Below the pieces are notes generated by a model, which saw nothing but the letters and a program-made list of their open reading frames with translations, had not been told where the DNA came from and did not search any database. From an uncultured Sulfitobacter sp. (lineage in GTDB: Bacteria; Pseudomonadota; Alphaproteobacteria; Rhodobacterales; Rhodobacteraceae): a stretch of 50,753 bases of DNA. The number at the start of each line of letters is the position of its first letter. The first letter of the stretch is position 1. The translations under genes and the position numbers were made by a program. The DNA is taken from NCBI GenBank assembly GCA_947502265.1, contig CANMZB010000026.1, positions 1 to 50,753 on the forward strand. Direction: 5' to 3'. This document shows, one piece after another, positions 17,167 through 25,286 of this stretch.

Positions 17167-19223
17167 GCAGCCGCATGATCGGTGTCGACGTGGGCGGCAC
17201 ATTCACCGATATATTCGTTCTCGACGAGACAAGCGGCATGGCGCAAGTCGCCAAAGTGCCGACAACACGCCCCGACCAGTCGGGCGGTTTCCTCAGCGGC
17301 ATCGGCGCGCGGGTCGATGATTTGTCGACCGTCTCGGTTGTGGTTCACGGCACCACCGCAGGCACCAACGCCCTGTTGGAGCGCAAGGGCGCAAAGATCG
17401 GCGTCATCACCACACAGGGATTGCGCGATGTGTTGGAAATGCGCCGCCGCGACCGGCCCCGCACATGGGGCTTGCGCGGTGATTTCACACCGGTTGTGGA
17501 CCGCGCGCACCGGCTCGAAGTACCCGAACGCACATTGGCCGATGGCACCATCCGCACGCCTGTCGATCTTGACGCCGTGCGCACCGCCGCGCGCCAGTTG
17601 ATCAAGGCCGATTGTCTGGCCGTCGCGGTCCTGTTCGCCAACGCCTATGCCAACGACGAGAACGAGGCCAAAGCCGTCGCCGCCGTGCGCGAGATATGGC
17701 CCAATGCGCATGTCTCCTCGTCCTCGGAAATCCTGCCCGAGATTCGCGAGTTTGAACGTTTCTCCACAACCGCGCTCAATGCCTATCTACAACCCGAAGT
17801 CTCCGGTTATCTGAGCCGTCTGGAAACCGCTTTGAAAGACGGCGGGTTTGCTGGCGAATTCATGATCGTCCAATCCAACGGCGGCGTGATGGACGTGGAC
17901 ACAGCGGCCAGATTGCCGGTGCGCACAGCGCTTTCCGGTCCCGCCGCCGGCGTCATCGCGGCGGGTTACATCGCGCAGGCCGCCGGTTTTCCCGATGTGA
18001 TCACCGGCGACATGGGCGGCACCTCTTTCGATGTGTCGCTGATCGCCAAAGGCCAAAGCATGCTCTCGCCGCAAACCTCGATTGATTTCGGCATGGTTGT
18101 CCGCTCTCCGATGATCGAAATTACCACCATCGGGGCCGGTGGCGGATCTATCGCGTGGGTCGACAAAGGCGGGTTGTTGAACATCGGTCCCGAAAGCGCG
18201 GGATCAACCCCCGGACCGGTCGCGTATGGCCAGGGCAACACGCGCCCCACAGTCACCGATGCAAACGTGGTTCTGGGCCGGATCGACCCCGAAAACCCCA
18301 TCGGCGGCAAGCTGGAGCGGCTGGACGTAGAGGCCGCCAAGGCCGCTATCCTTGAGCATGTGGGCAAACCACTGGGCCTTGATGCGCTGGCCGCCGCCGA
18401 AGCAATCCTGCGGGTGGCCAACAGCCGCATGGCGGGCGCGCTGCGCCTTGTGTCGATCGAGCGCGGATTTGATCCCAAGCGCTTTGCCTTCATGCCGTTC
18501 GGCGGCGGTGGTGCGCTTCATTCGGGTGCGATGCTGGCCGATGTCGGCCTCGCCCGCGCGATTGTGCCGCGCTATCCCGGCGTGACCTCGGCCATGGGGT
18601 GTGTCATCGCCGACATGCGGCAGGATTTCGTGCAGACGATCAATGCGATGCTGGACGGGATCAACACAGATGCCCTTGGCGCGCATATGCAGCGCCATGT
18701 GAGCGATGGTCTGGCGATGCTGGACGCCGCGCAAACCACGTTTGAGGCGCGCGAGACGGCATTCACCCTCGACATGGCCTATCTCGGCCAGACCCACACC
18801 GTCAGCGTCAGCGTTCCGGTCACCGTGAGCGACGGCATCGTGACGCCCCCGTCCGAGGCGCAGATCGGCGAGGCGTTCGATACAGCCTACCGCGCGACAT
18901 ACGGCCGGTTGCTGAACAACGGCACACGGCGCGTGATCAACCTGCGCTCGGCCATCACCGGCAAGCGCCCGCGTTTTGATCTGGCAACGCTCGCCCCTGT
19001 GGGCGGATCGGTCGAAGCAGCCTATAAAGGCACGCGTCAGGTATATTTTGGCGGTGCATGGCATGAAACCGCGCTGTATGACCGGCTCGCCCTGCCGGTG
19101 GGGGCGATCATCCCCGGCCCCGCAATTCTGGAACAGCCTGACACAACCGTCCTGATCGAACCGGATCTGGTGGGACGTGTGGATGCCTTTGGAAACACCT
19201 TGATTGAAAGGGCCGACCCATGA
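17163..19223 (+). CDS. hyuA: Hydantoinase A/oxoprolinase family protein (HyuA)
   Basis: The 686-aa ATP-binding partner of HyuB. The N-terminal actin-like ATPase domain opens [20 protein letters not shown], and a second phosphate-binding stretch GDMGGTSFDVSLIAKG lies near residue 280. FGGGGALHSGAMLADVG and the C-terminal domain ending around GPAILEQPDTTVLIEPD are family hallmarks. The ATG at 17163 was chosen because it overlaps the HyuB stop (ATGA). In known systems HyuA phosphorylates or activates the carbonyl and HyuB completes hydrolysis. Hydantoins, 5-oxoproline, lactams and imides are all possible substrates. Confidence 0.92.
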   Translation: MSSRMIGVDVGGTFTDIFVLDETSGMAQVAKVPTTRPDQSGGFLSGIGARVDDLSTVSVVVHGTTAGTNALLERKGAKIGVITTQGLRDVLEMRRRDRPRTWGLRGDFTPVVDRAHRLEVPERTLADGTIRTPVDLDAVRTAARQLIKADCLAVAVLFANAYANDENEAKAVAAVREIWPNAHVSSSSEILPEIREFERFSTTALNAYLQPEVSGYLSRLETALKDGGFAGEFMIVQSNGGVMDVDTAARLPVRTALSGPAAGVIAAGYIAQAAGFPDVITGDMGGTSFDVSLIAKGQSMLSPQTSIDFGMVVRSPMIEITTIGAGGGSIAWVDKGGLLNIGPESAGSTPGPVAYGQGNTRPTVTDANVVLGRIDPENPIGGKLERLDVEAAKAAILEHVGKPLGLDALAAAEAILRVANSRMAGALRLVSIERGFDPKRFAFMPFGGGGALHSGAMLADVGLARAIVPRYPGVTSAMGCVIADMRQDFVQTINAMLDGINTDALGAHMQRHVSDGLAMLDAAQTTFEARETAFTLDMAYLGQTHTVSVSVPVTVSDGIVTPPSEAQIGEAFDTAYRATYGRLLNNGTRRVINLRSAITGKRPRFDLATLAPVGGSVEAAYKGTRQVYFGGAWHETALYDRLALPVGAIIPGPAILEQPDTTVLIEPDLVGRVDAFGNTLIERADP

Positions 19224-19822
19224 CCCCTAACAAAACCGCCCTGCTGACGATTGATCTGCAAAACGACTTCCTGCACCCTGAAGGCGCCTATGGCCGCGCC
19301 GGACAATCGGCAGAGGCAATCGCCGCCCTGCCCGACCGCATCAAACCCGTGCGCGACGCGCTGGTCGCGGCGGGGGGCACCTATATTTCGGCGCAATTCA
19401 CGTTGGTGCCGGGGCGCGGCGGCGCACCGCTTATTGCGCCGCATCTGAAAACGCTGCGGCCCTTCCTCACCAAAGGCGATTTTGCCCCCGGCGGCTTTGG
19501 CCATGCCCTGACCGATACGCTGGCGCCCGCCGATTTCACGGTGGAAAAAGTCGCCTATTCCGCGTTCTACCAGACGCGGCTGGAATACATTCTGCGCGCG
19601 ATGGACATCGACACGTTGATCGTCGGCGGCATTGTCACCAATGGCGGCGTGGCAAGCACGGTACGCGACGCGCACCTGCGCAACATCCACACGATCCTGC
19701 TGTCGGACGGCTGCGCCGCCTTCAAAGGTGACGTGCATGACGCAACCCTGATTTCGCTGGGATCAGTGACGGACGTGACCACCTGCGCCGATGCGGTAAA
19801 GCTGATCGGGGGCACACCATGA
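19220..19822 (+). CDS. Isochorismatase-fold hydrolase lacking the usual catalytic Cys
   Basis: A 200-aa protein of the isochorismatase/cysteine-hydrolase superfamily. The catalytic Asp (D12 in LLTIDLQNDF) and Lys (K110 in VEKVAYSAF) are present. At the nucleophile position the amidase signature TNxCV reads T140-N-G-G143-V, so Cys is replaced by Gly. True isochorismatases (EntB, PhzD) also carry Gly there and cleave a vinyl ether, whereas nicotinamidase and carbamoylsarcosine amidase need the Cys. It overlaps HyuA and the lyase by 4 bp on each side. The position after HyuAB would suggest a half-amide hydrolase, but the active site argues against ordinary amidase chemistry. Confidence 0.88.
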   Translation: MTPNKTALLTIDLQNDFLHPEGAYGRAGQSAEAIAALPDRIKPVRDALVAAGGTYISAQFTLVPGRGGAPLIAPHLKTLRPFLTKGDFAPGGFGHALTDTLAPADFTVEKVAYSAFYQTRLEYILRAMDIDTLIVGGIVTNGGVASTVRDAHLRNIHTILLSDGCAAFKGDVHDATLISLGSVTDVTTCADAVKLIGGTP

Positions 19823-20679
19823 GCCTGCGTGAACGCCTGAACAGGCCCGATATCCTGATTGCGCCCGGTGTTTATGACGGGCTGACCGCCACCCTTGCCA
19901 CCGACGCGGGGTTTGAGGCGTTGTATCTTTCCGGCGCTGCGGTTGCCTATACCCGACTGGGGCGGCCCGATATCGGGCTGACCACCGCCAGCGAAATGGC
20001 CGATACAATGGCCCTGATCGCGGACCGGAGCGATTTGCCGGTGATCATGGACGCCGACACCGGCTTTGGAAACGCGCTTAACGCGCGGCGCACCATGCAG
20101 ACCTATGAACGCGCGGGCGCTGCCGCCTTGCAGGTCGAAGACCAGACATACCCGAAGAAATGCGGCCACCTGTCGGACAAGTCCCTGATCCCTCTCAACG
20201 AAATGACAGGAAAGATTGCGGCAATGGCAGACGCGCGCCGTCACGATACGCTGATCGTTGCGCGCACGGATGCCATTGCCGTCGAAGGATTCTCTGCCGC
20301 CGCCGACCGTGCAGAGGCGTACATCGAGGCGGGCGCAGACGTGCTGTTCATCGAAGCACCCCGCGACAGTGACGAGCTGGCCAAGATCCCCGCGCGCTTC
20401 AAAGGCCGTGTGCCGCTGCTTGCCAACATGGTTGAAGGCGGCGCAACACCAATTTCATCGGCGCAAGCCTTGCAGGAGATCGGTTTTGACGTGGTTATTT
20501 TCCCCGGCGGGATCGTGCGCGCGCTGGCCCGCTCCGCACAGGATTATTACGCCAGCCTACGCAAAGCAGGCTCTAACAAGCCATTTTCCGACCGGATGCA
20601 CGATTTCGACGGCTTGAACGCAGCCATCGGAACGCCCCAGATGCTGGCGCTGGGAAAGAAGTTCGATGGCAAATCCTGA
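19819..20679 (+). CDS. Isocitrate lyase/PEP mutase family lyase (KKCGH type)
   Basis: A 286-aa TIM-barrel protein of the isocitrate lyase/PEP mutase superfamily. The metal-binding D78-A-D80 sits in MDADTGFGNA, and the lyase signature K113-K-C-G-H117 carries the catalytic Cys115. These features match C-C lyases (methylisocitrate lyase, 2,3-dimethylmalate lyase) rather than PEP mutase. It should split a substituted malate or isocitrate-like acid into pyruvate, glyoxylate or a similar keto acid plus a smaller acid. Together with the LeuC/LeuD-like hydratase it forms a hydrate-then-cleave pair. It overlaps the gene before it by 4 bp and the gene after it by 14 bp. Confidence 0.9.
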   Translation: MSLRERLNRPDILIAPGVYDGLTATLATDAGFEALYLSGAAVAYTRLGRPDIGLTTASEMADTMALIADRSDLPVIMDADTGFGNALNARRTMQTYERAGAAALQVEDQTYPKKCGHLSDKSLIPLNEMTGKIAAMADARRHDTLIVARTDAIAVEGFSAAADRAEAYIEAGADVLFIEAPRDSDELAKIPARFKGRVPLLANMVEGGATPISSAQALQEIGFDVVIFPGGIVRALARSAQDYYASLRKAGSNKPFSDRMHDFDGLNAAIGTPQMLALGKKFDGKS

Positions 20680-22045
20680 GATCAAGCCGCCTCTTGACAC
20701 CTATGATCTGGACGTTGAAACCCTGATCATCGGCGCGGGAGCCTGCGGGATGATCGCGGCCCTTGTCGCGCATGAGGCAGGGCAGGACGTTTTGTTGATC
20801 GAAGCCGACCCCCTGCCCTCCGGCTCTACCGCGCTGAGCGCCGGTTTGATCCCCGCCGCCGGAACACGCTTTCAGCGCGATTCAGGGATCGAGGACAGCG
20901 CCGATCTGTTTGCCGCAGACATCCGTGCCAAAACCCACGGCGAAAACGAGCCTGCGTTAGAGACTGCTTTGGCCCAAACTTCCGCCCGCGTGATTGAATG
21001 GCTGGCCGACACGCACGGCCTGCCCTTCTCCGTGGTGACCGATTTCGATTATCCGGGCCACACACGCCGGCGGATGCACGGCCTACCCACACGTTCAGGA
21101 GCCGAGTTGATTGACGCCTTGCGCAGCCGGATCGAGGCGTTGGACATCCCGCTTGTCTGTAACCGGCGGGCCGACGTGATCTATGCCAAAGACGCGCATG
21201 TCTCCGGCGCGCGTCTTTGCCTGCCAGACGGCAGCCAGGAGACGGTTGGCGCGAAACGGATCATCCTCGCCTGCAACGGGTTTGGCGGGAATCGCGCGAT
21301 GGTCACCACCCACATGCCCGAAATCGACACGGCACTTTGGTTTGGTCACGACGGCAACCGCGGCGAGGCGGTTCTTTGGGGCGAAGCTTTGGGCGCTGCA
21401 ACCCGTCATCTGGGCGCCTATCAGGGACACGGAAACGTTGCCCATCCGCACGGCATTCTGATCACATGGGCCGTCATCACCCAAGGGGGAATTCAGGTAA
21501 ATACCTCCGGCGCGCGTTTCTGGAACGAGACGCAAGGCTATTCCGAAGCCGCGCGCGCGGTTCTGGCACAGCCCGAAGGCAAGGCGTGGGCCATCTTCGA
21601 TACCCGCATAGCCGCCATCGCGCGCCAGTTCGCCGATTTCAAAGAGGCTGAGTCCCAAGGCGCGGTTCTGAAGGCGGACAGCATTGAAGTGCTGGAAAGG
21701 CTGTGTGGCATCCCCGCGGGAAACCTCGCAACGACACTTGACGAAATACCTTACCCAGACACCGATACTTTTGGCCGCCGGTGGGACACGCCAGCGCTGG
21801 AAGCGCCGTTCTGTGCGGTGCAGGTCACCGGCGCGCTGTTTCACACACAAGGCGGGCTTGATATAGACCCACAGACCGCTTTGGTGCGCCGCACATCGGG
21901 GGGCTGCTTTGACAATCTACACGCCGCCGGAGGGGCCGCGTGCGGCGTATCGGGCGCAGGAGACAGCGGGTATTTGTCCGGCAACGGGCTGTTGGCGGCT
22001 TGCGTCCTTGGCTCTACTGCTGGTCGTGCTGCGCCCCCGCTTTGA
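20666..22045 (+). CDS. FAD-dependent oxidoreductase (fumarate reductase-like flavoprotein)
   Basis: A 459-aa FAD_binding_2 family protein. The dinucleotide motif is GAGACGMIAALVAHEAG (about residues 23-39) with the ribose-binding acid in LLIEAD. IILACNGFGGNRAM and the C-terminal AAGGAACGVSGAGDSGYLSG are typical of fumarate reductase/3-ketosteroid dehydrogenase-type flavoproteins. It probably inserts or removes a C=C bond next to a carbonyl in the pathway intermediate. It is the last gene of the tautomerase-HyuBA operon, with its start inside the lyase gene (14-bp overlap). Confidence 0.88.
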   Translation: MANPEIKPPLDTYDLDVETLIIGAGACGMIAALVAHEAGQDVLLIEADPLPSGSTALSAGLIPAAGTRFQRDSGIEDSADLFAADIRAKTHGENEPALETALAQTSARVIEWLADTHGLPFSVVTDFDYPGHTRRRMHGLPTRSGAELIDALRSRIEALDIPLVCNRRADVIYAKDAHVSGARLCLPDGSQETVGAKRIILACNGFGGNRAMVTTHMPEIDTALWFGHDGNRGEAVLWGEALGAATRHLGAYQGHGNVAHPHGILITWAVITQGGIQVNTSGARFWNETQGYSEAARAVLAQPEGKAWAIFDTRIAAIARQFADFKEAESQGAVLKADSIEVLERLCGIPAGNLATTLDEIPYPDTDTFGRRWDTPALEAPFCAVQVTGALFHTQGGLDIDPQTALVRRTSGGCFDNLHAAGGAACGVSGAGDSGYLSGNGLLAACVLGSTAGRAAPPL

Positions 22046-22413
22046 TCAGGGGTGCCTGTGGTCACGTTGGTCACACACCTTGCACCGGCTAGTAGCGTCC
22101 GGGTTTCCCCATTGGCCCTAACCCGTTCCACGACCGGCCCACAGCGGATGAAAATACATCCAGCGGGCGCGGCCAGGTGCGACAAAATAAAATATCCACA
22201 GGCAAAATTTTTAACCGTATAATTCTCGAACACGGGGTGAAATTCCCTTCCTCCAGAACAGATAAATAGGCCCTTTTGCATCAAGTGTCGGGTGATCCTG
22301 CCCACGGCAAGACACCCAAAATCTGCCTCAAAATAGATAATTGCAGACTTTATACCTAAATTAGGGTATGCTGTGACTCCCAAGGTTCCGTGCGAAACGG
22401 GGGAAATCCGCCG
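22046..22413. promoter_or_regulatory. Intergenic region with a dyad upstream of the LuxR-type gene
   Basis: This 368-bp AT-richer stretch holds no recognisable gene. Near its right end (about 22351-22368) ATACC and GGTAT flank a CCTAA-A-TTAGG palindrome. TTGCAG at 22341-22346 and GGTATG about 18 bp further on could be a promoter overlapping that dyad. This fits autoregulation by the LuxR-type protein, but it is untested. No T-tailed hairpin was found after the flavoprotein gene. Confidence 0.4.
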
Positions 22414-24180
22414 ATGAACGACAAACCCTTCGAATCATCCGTGAACGGGACATCCCAAACGCCGGGAAATAACGCCCAGCTTATTGAGAGCATCTATAGA
22501 ATAGCGCTTGAGCCGGAGACGTATGATACTTTCATCGGACATTGGGACGATTTCATTCAGGACAAGCTTGGCGCGCTTGATGCCCTGCGCACAGAGGACA
22601 AGTCCCTCGTAACGACAGAGATCGCAGCGCATTTTGAAATTGCCGAACGTCTGCTGGAGCAGACCCGCACCGCAGGGGAGATGCTGCATCTGGCCCCGGC
22701 GTATGGCGCGTCCAGAGTGGATCCGCAATTTCTTCTGGACGCATCCGGGTTGGTCGTCTGGTCCAATGCCGCGGCCACCCGTCTTTTCGCGATCAAGCGG
22801 ACAACCCGCCTACAGGATCTGACCCTCCCCGAGCGTTACAAAGCGGCCCTGGCCGAACGGATTGACCGGCTGGACGCAGTGCCGGGTCAGGGCGATCCGC
22901 CGCTGATTTTCCAGATACCGGTTACTTCAAAGACAGACGGGTTTGCGCCCGGCGATGTAATCCATCTTCAGGCACAGCGACTGCACGAGAAAATGGGCAG
23001 TGATCTGCTGCTGGTCAGCCCTCTTGCTGCCAACTGGCCGCCCGGAATGCCGGCGCTGCTCGTGGCGACCTACGGGCTCAGCCAATCGGAATGCGAGATC
23101 TGCGAGCTGCTCAGCCGCGCCCACCGCCCCGCCGATATTGCCACTTTGCGCGGCAGCGCGATTGGCACGGTACGGACCCAGATCAAATCGTTGCTTGTGA
23201 AGACCGGATGCGGCTCGCAAACAGAACTGGTGCGGCTTTTGCATCTGCTGATGCGCGTGGCAGAGACCCACGGGCCAAGCCATCCTGCCACCCCCGTCGC
23301 CCAAGGCAAGATGACCACGCTTCAGCTTGAATGCGGCACCCTGATGCCGGTCGAGATGCACGGCCCCGCCTCTGGCAGGCCGGTAATTTTCCTGCACGGG
23401 ATGCTTGATGGCGCAAGCCTGACCCGGAAGATGCGTGAGGCGCTTGACGTTCACGGCTACCGTTTCGTGTGCCCGACCCGCCCGTGGTTCGGCAATGCTG
23501 CGCCCGATTACGGCGCAATCGACACGGCACCGCAACGCGTCGGTGCCCATGTGCGCGAGATGTGCGTCAAGCTGAACCTAAGAGACGCCATTGTGATCGG
23601 GCATATGGCGGGCGCTGTCTATGCCTTCGCCAGCGCGGCGGCCGCGCCGGAACACATCCGCGCGATCTTGAATGTTGCGGGCGGCGTTCCCATCGTGTCG
23701 GGTGCCCAACTCGTCGACATGTCACACCGCCAGCGCGTGGTGGCCTATACCGCGCGCTACACCCCGCGCCTTTTGCCCTTCGTGCTGCGTGCGGGCATCA
23801 GCCAGATCCAAAGCGGCGGCACCGAGCGTTTCATGCATTCACTCTATGCGAGTGCGCCGGTCGACATGGCCGCGCTGAACGATTCAGATATCCGCCGCCT
23901 CGTGTTGCACGGTTACCAGTTCGCCACCCGTCAGGGCCACCATGCGTTCGAGATCGACAGCTATCATGTCGTGCGCAACTGGCTGCCTCTTGTTAATGAA
24001 TCCACTGTACCGGTCAAACTGCTGCACGGGCGGCATGATCCCGTTGTGCGTGCGGGGTCGGTCGAGGATTTTGCCGAAAGACTCGGCGCGCGTGGATCGC
24101 TTGACATGTTCGACGACGCAGGCCAGCTTCTTTTGCATCAGTTCCCCGAGCGGGTGCTTGACGCCTTGGCGCGGATGTAG
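22414..24180 (+). CDS. LuxR-type regulator fused to a degenerate alpha/beta-hydrolase domain
   Basis: A 588-aa fusion. Residues 1-200 are a sensor-like region. A LuxR-type helix-turn-helix spans about 221-279 (YGLSQSECEICELLSRAHRP ... GTVRTQIKSLLVKTG). An alpha/beta-hydrolase domain covers about 300-588. The oxyanion segment FLHGMLDG and the acid D542 (HGRHDPVV) are present. The nucleophile elbow reads G-H-M398-A-G instead of GxSxG, and the usual GH of the catalytic His reads GQ. The domain therefore looks like a ligand sensor rather than an enzyme. The ATG at 22414 follows GGGGGA at good spacing; an upstream GTG at 22390 is less likely. It may control the neighbouring catabolic operon or the plasmid. 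Confidence 0.85.
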   Translation: MNDKPFESSVNGTSQTPGNNAQLIESIYRIALEPETYDTFIGHWDDFIQDKLGALDALRTEDKSLVTTEIAAHFEIAERLLEQTRTAGEMLHLAPAYGASRVDPQFLLDASGLVVWSNAAATRLFAIKRTTRLQDLTLPERYKAALAERIDRLDAVPGQGDPPLIFQIPVTSKTDGFAPGDVIHLQAQRLHEKMGSDLLLVSPLAANWPPGMPALLVATYGLSQSECEICELLSRAHRPADIATLRGSAIGTVRTQIKSLLVKTGCGSQTELVRLLHLLMRVAETHGPSHPATPVAQGKMTTLQLECGTLMPVEMHGPASGRPVIFLHGMLDGASLTRKMREALDVHGYRFVCPTRPWFGNAAPDYGAIDTAPQRVGAHVREMCVKLNLRDAIVIGHMAGAVYAFASAAAAPEHIRAILNVAGGVPIVSGAQLVDMSHRQRVVAYTARYTPRLLPFVLRAGISQIQSGGTERFMHSLYASAPVDMAALNDSDIRRLVLHGYQFATRQGHHAFEIDSYHVVRNWLPLVNESTVPVKLLHGRHDPVVRAGSVEDFAERLGARGSLDMFDDAGQLLLHQFPERVLDALARM

Positions 24181-24194
24181 CGCGGTACGCCTGC

Positions 24195-24890
24195 TCATCC
24201 TTCGAATTCGATACGCGTGACCGGCCCCAGTTCCATCTCGACGGCCCGAACAAGCGGGCGGGCAAGATGTGTCTCTATATAACGCTGAACGAACCTGCTG
24301 GGTGCCCGAAGCCGCAAAATCCCCTGATCAAATCCAACAAATTTAAGCTGTGCAAACCACGCGCCGAATTGATCTGCATTCTCTTGGGACAGCCGCTCCA
24401 TCGCGCGTTTCCATGTGCCCGGACGGTTGTTGTCGTGCGCGCCTTCCCCCGTTTTGGCATAGTCGCGCAATTGCACGATTTTTACAGGGTCGTTTCCCTG
24501 ATACCTTGTTTTCATCCTGTCATCGAAATCCGGACCAACCAGCGGCCAGCACGGCTCGGACAGCCGCGCGATCTGCGCATAATTCAGCCGGTATGCCGCC
24601 ACCCTGCCCCGCACACCGCCCCGTTTGCAAATCAAAAGCTCGGCCTCCATCAGCCGCTTTATCTCCCGTTTGACGGTGCGTTCGTTCACCGACCACATTC
24701 GCGCCATGTCACGCTGCCCGACGGTCAACTCGTCAGCCTTCCAGTTATAGCGGGCCGTGACCAACGCGATCAGCCGCATAAGCGATGTTTGCAAGGTTGG
24801 TGATCCGTTCAACCCTGCCACGCTAAGCGCCGTGAGCAGGTCGTACTTCACCACACCGGCGTCTGCGCCGGTCAGCCGTATCGGTTGCAT
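24195..24890 (-). CDS. DnaA-like plasmid replication initiator
   Basis: A 231-aa replicase of the DnaA-like plasmid group of Rhodobacterales. Residues about 40-115 form a winged helix (LTVGQRDMARMWSVNERTVK, then EIKRLMEAELLICKRGG). The C-terminus (about 175-231: FGAWFAQLKFVGFDQGILRL and FVQRYIETHLARPL) resembles the N-terminal domain I of DnaA, not its AAA+ ATPase. It lies next to an iteron-like intergenic region and divergent from parAB, the standard arrangement of this replicon type. It presumably binds the repeats at 25083-25144 and recruits the host replisome. It converges on the LuxR-type gene with a 14-bp gap. Confidence 0.88.
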   Translation of the reverse strand: MQPIRLTGADAGVVKYDLLTALSVAGLNGSPTLQTSLMRLIALVTARYNWKADELTVGQRDMARMWSVNERTVKREIKRLMEAELLICKRGGVRGRVAAYRLNYAQIARLSEPCWPLVGPDFDDRMKTRYQGNDPVKIVQLRDYAKTGEGAHDNNRPGTWKRAMERLSQENADQFGAWFAQLKFVGFDQGILRLRAPSRFVQRYIETHLARPLVRAVEMELGPVTRIEFEG

Positions 24891-25082
24891 TGATGCCCTG
24901 CCAATTCTTTTCGTACCATCGTTTTGCCTCGCCGGATCTGCCTCTGCGGACCGATTCCATTTCCGTCATCAGAAAGCCTCAAATCCCGTCTTCTGTCAAC
25001 CAGATTGAAATTACGGGATTTAAGCACGCCCTTCTAAATCTTCAGATGAAATTAGGTTAATAGGTTAAGGGGGACACCTTGG

Positions 25083-25144
25083 CTGTCACCTTATAGGGGC
25101 TACCCTGTCACCCTATCGACCAAAACCCCGCTTGTGCTGTCACC
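25083..25144 (+). repeat. Iteron-like direct repeats (3 x CTGTCACC)
   Basis: CTGTCACC occurs at 25083-25090, 25105-25112 and 25137-25144. The start-to-start distances are 22 and 32 bp, close to two and three helical turns, so a protein would meet all copies on one face of the DNA. Copies 1 and 2 extend to CTGTCACCnTAT. They are likely binding sites of the DnaA-like replicase. Confidence 0.65.
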
Positions 25145-25243
25145 AAAACCGATGTGGTACGCTGTTGAACAGTCGCTAAGCGTATTTCAGGGAATTGGGT
25201 CGTTTTTCGAACGTGAAAATTTGTTTTTGCCAATTTGACGAAA

Positions 25244-25278
25244 TCGCGTTATTCAGAATATTGAACCAAAAAACGCGA
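25244..25278. promoter_or_regulatory. Inverted repeat upstream of parA (candidate Par operator)
   Basis: TCGCGTT (25244-25250) and AACGCGA (25272-25278) form a perfect 7-bp inverted repeat ending 8 bp before the parA start. The spacer holds a second near-palindrome, TTCAGAATATTGAA. ParA proteins with an N-terminal helix-turn-helix often repress their own operon from such sites. This site assignment is inferred. Confidence 0.5.
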
Positions 25279-25286
25279 GCAGTACC

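Larger units (their letters stand above)
24891..25286. other. Probable origin of replication and par operator region
   Basis: A 396-bp noncoding stretch between the divergent replicase and parA genes. It contains three direct CTGTCACC repeats (25083, 25105, 25137), a tandem TAGGTTAA pair (25053-25068) in an AT-rich segment, a 9-bp inverted repeat AAATCCCGT/ACGGGATTT (24981-24989 and 25013-25021), and an inverted repeat just before parA. These are the components expected of an iteron-type plasmid origin with an unwinding element. Function is inferred from layout. Confidence 0.7.
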
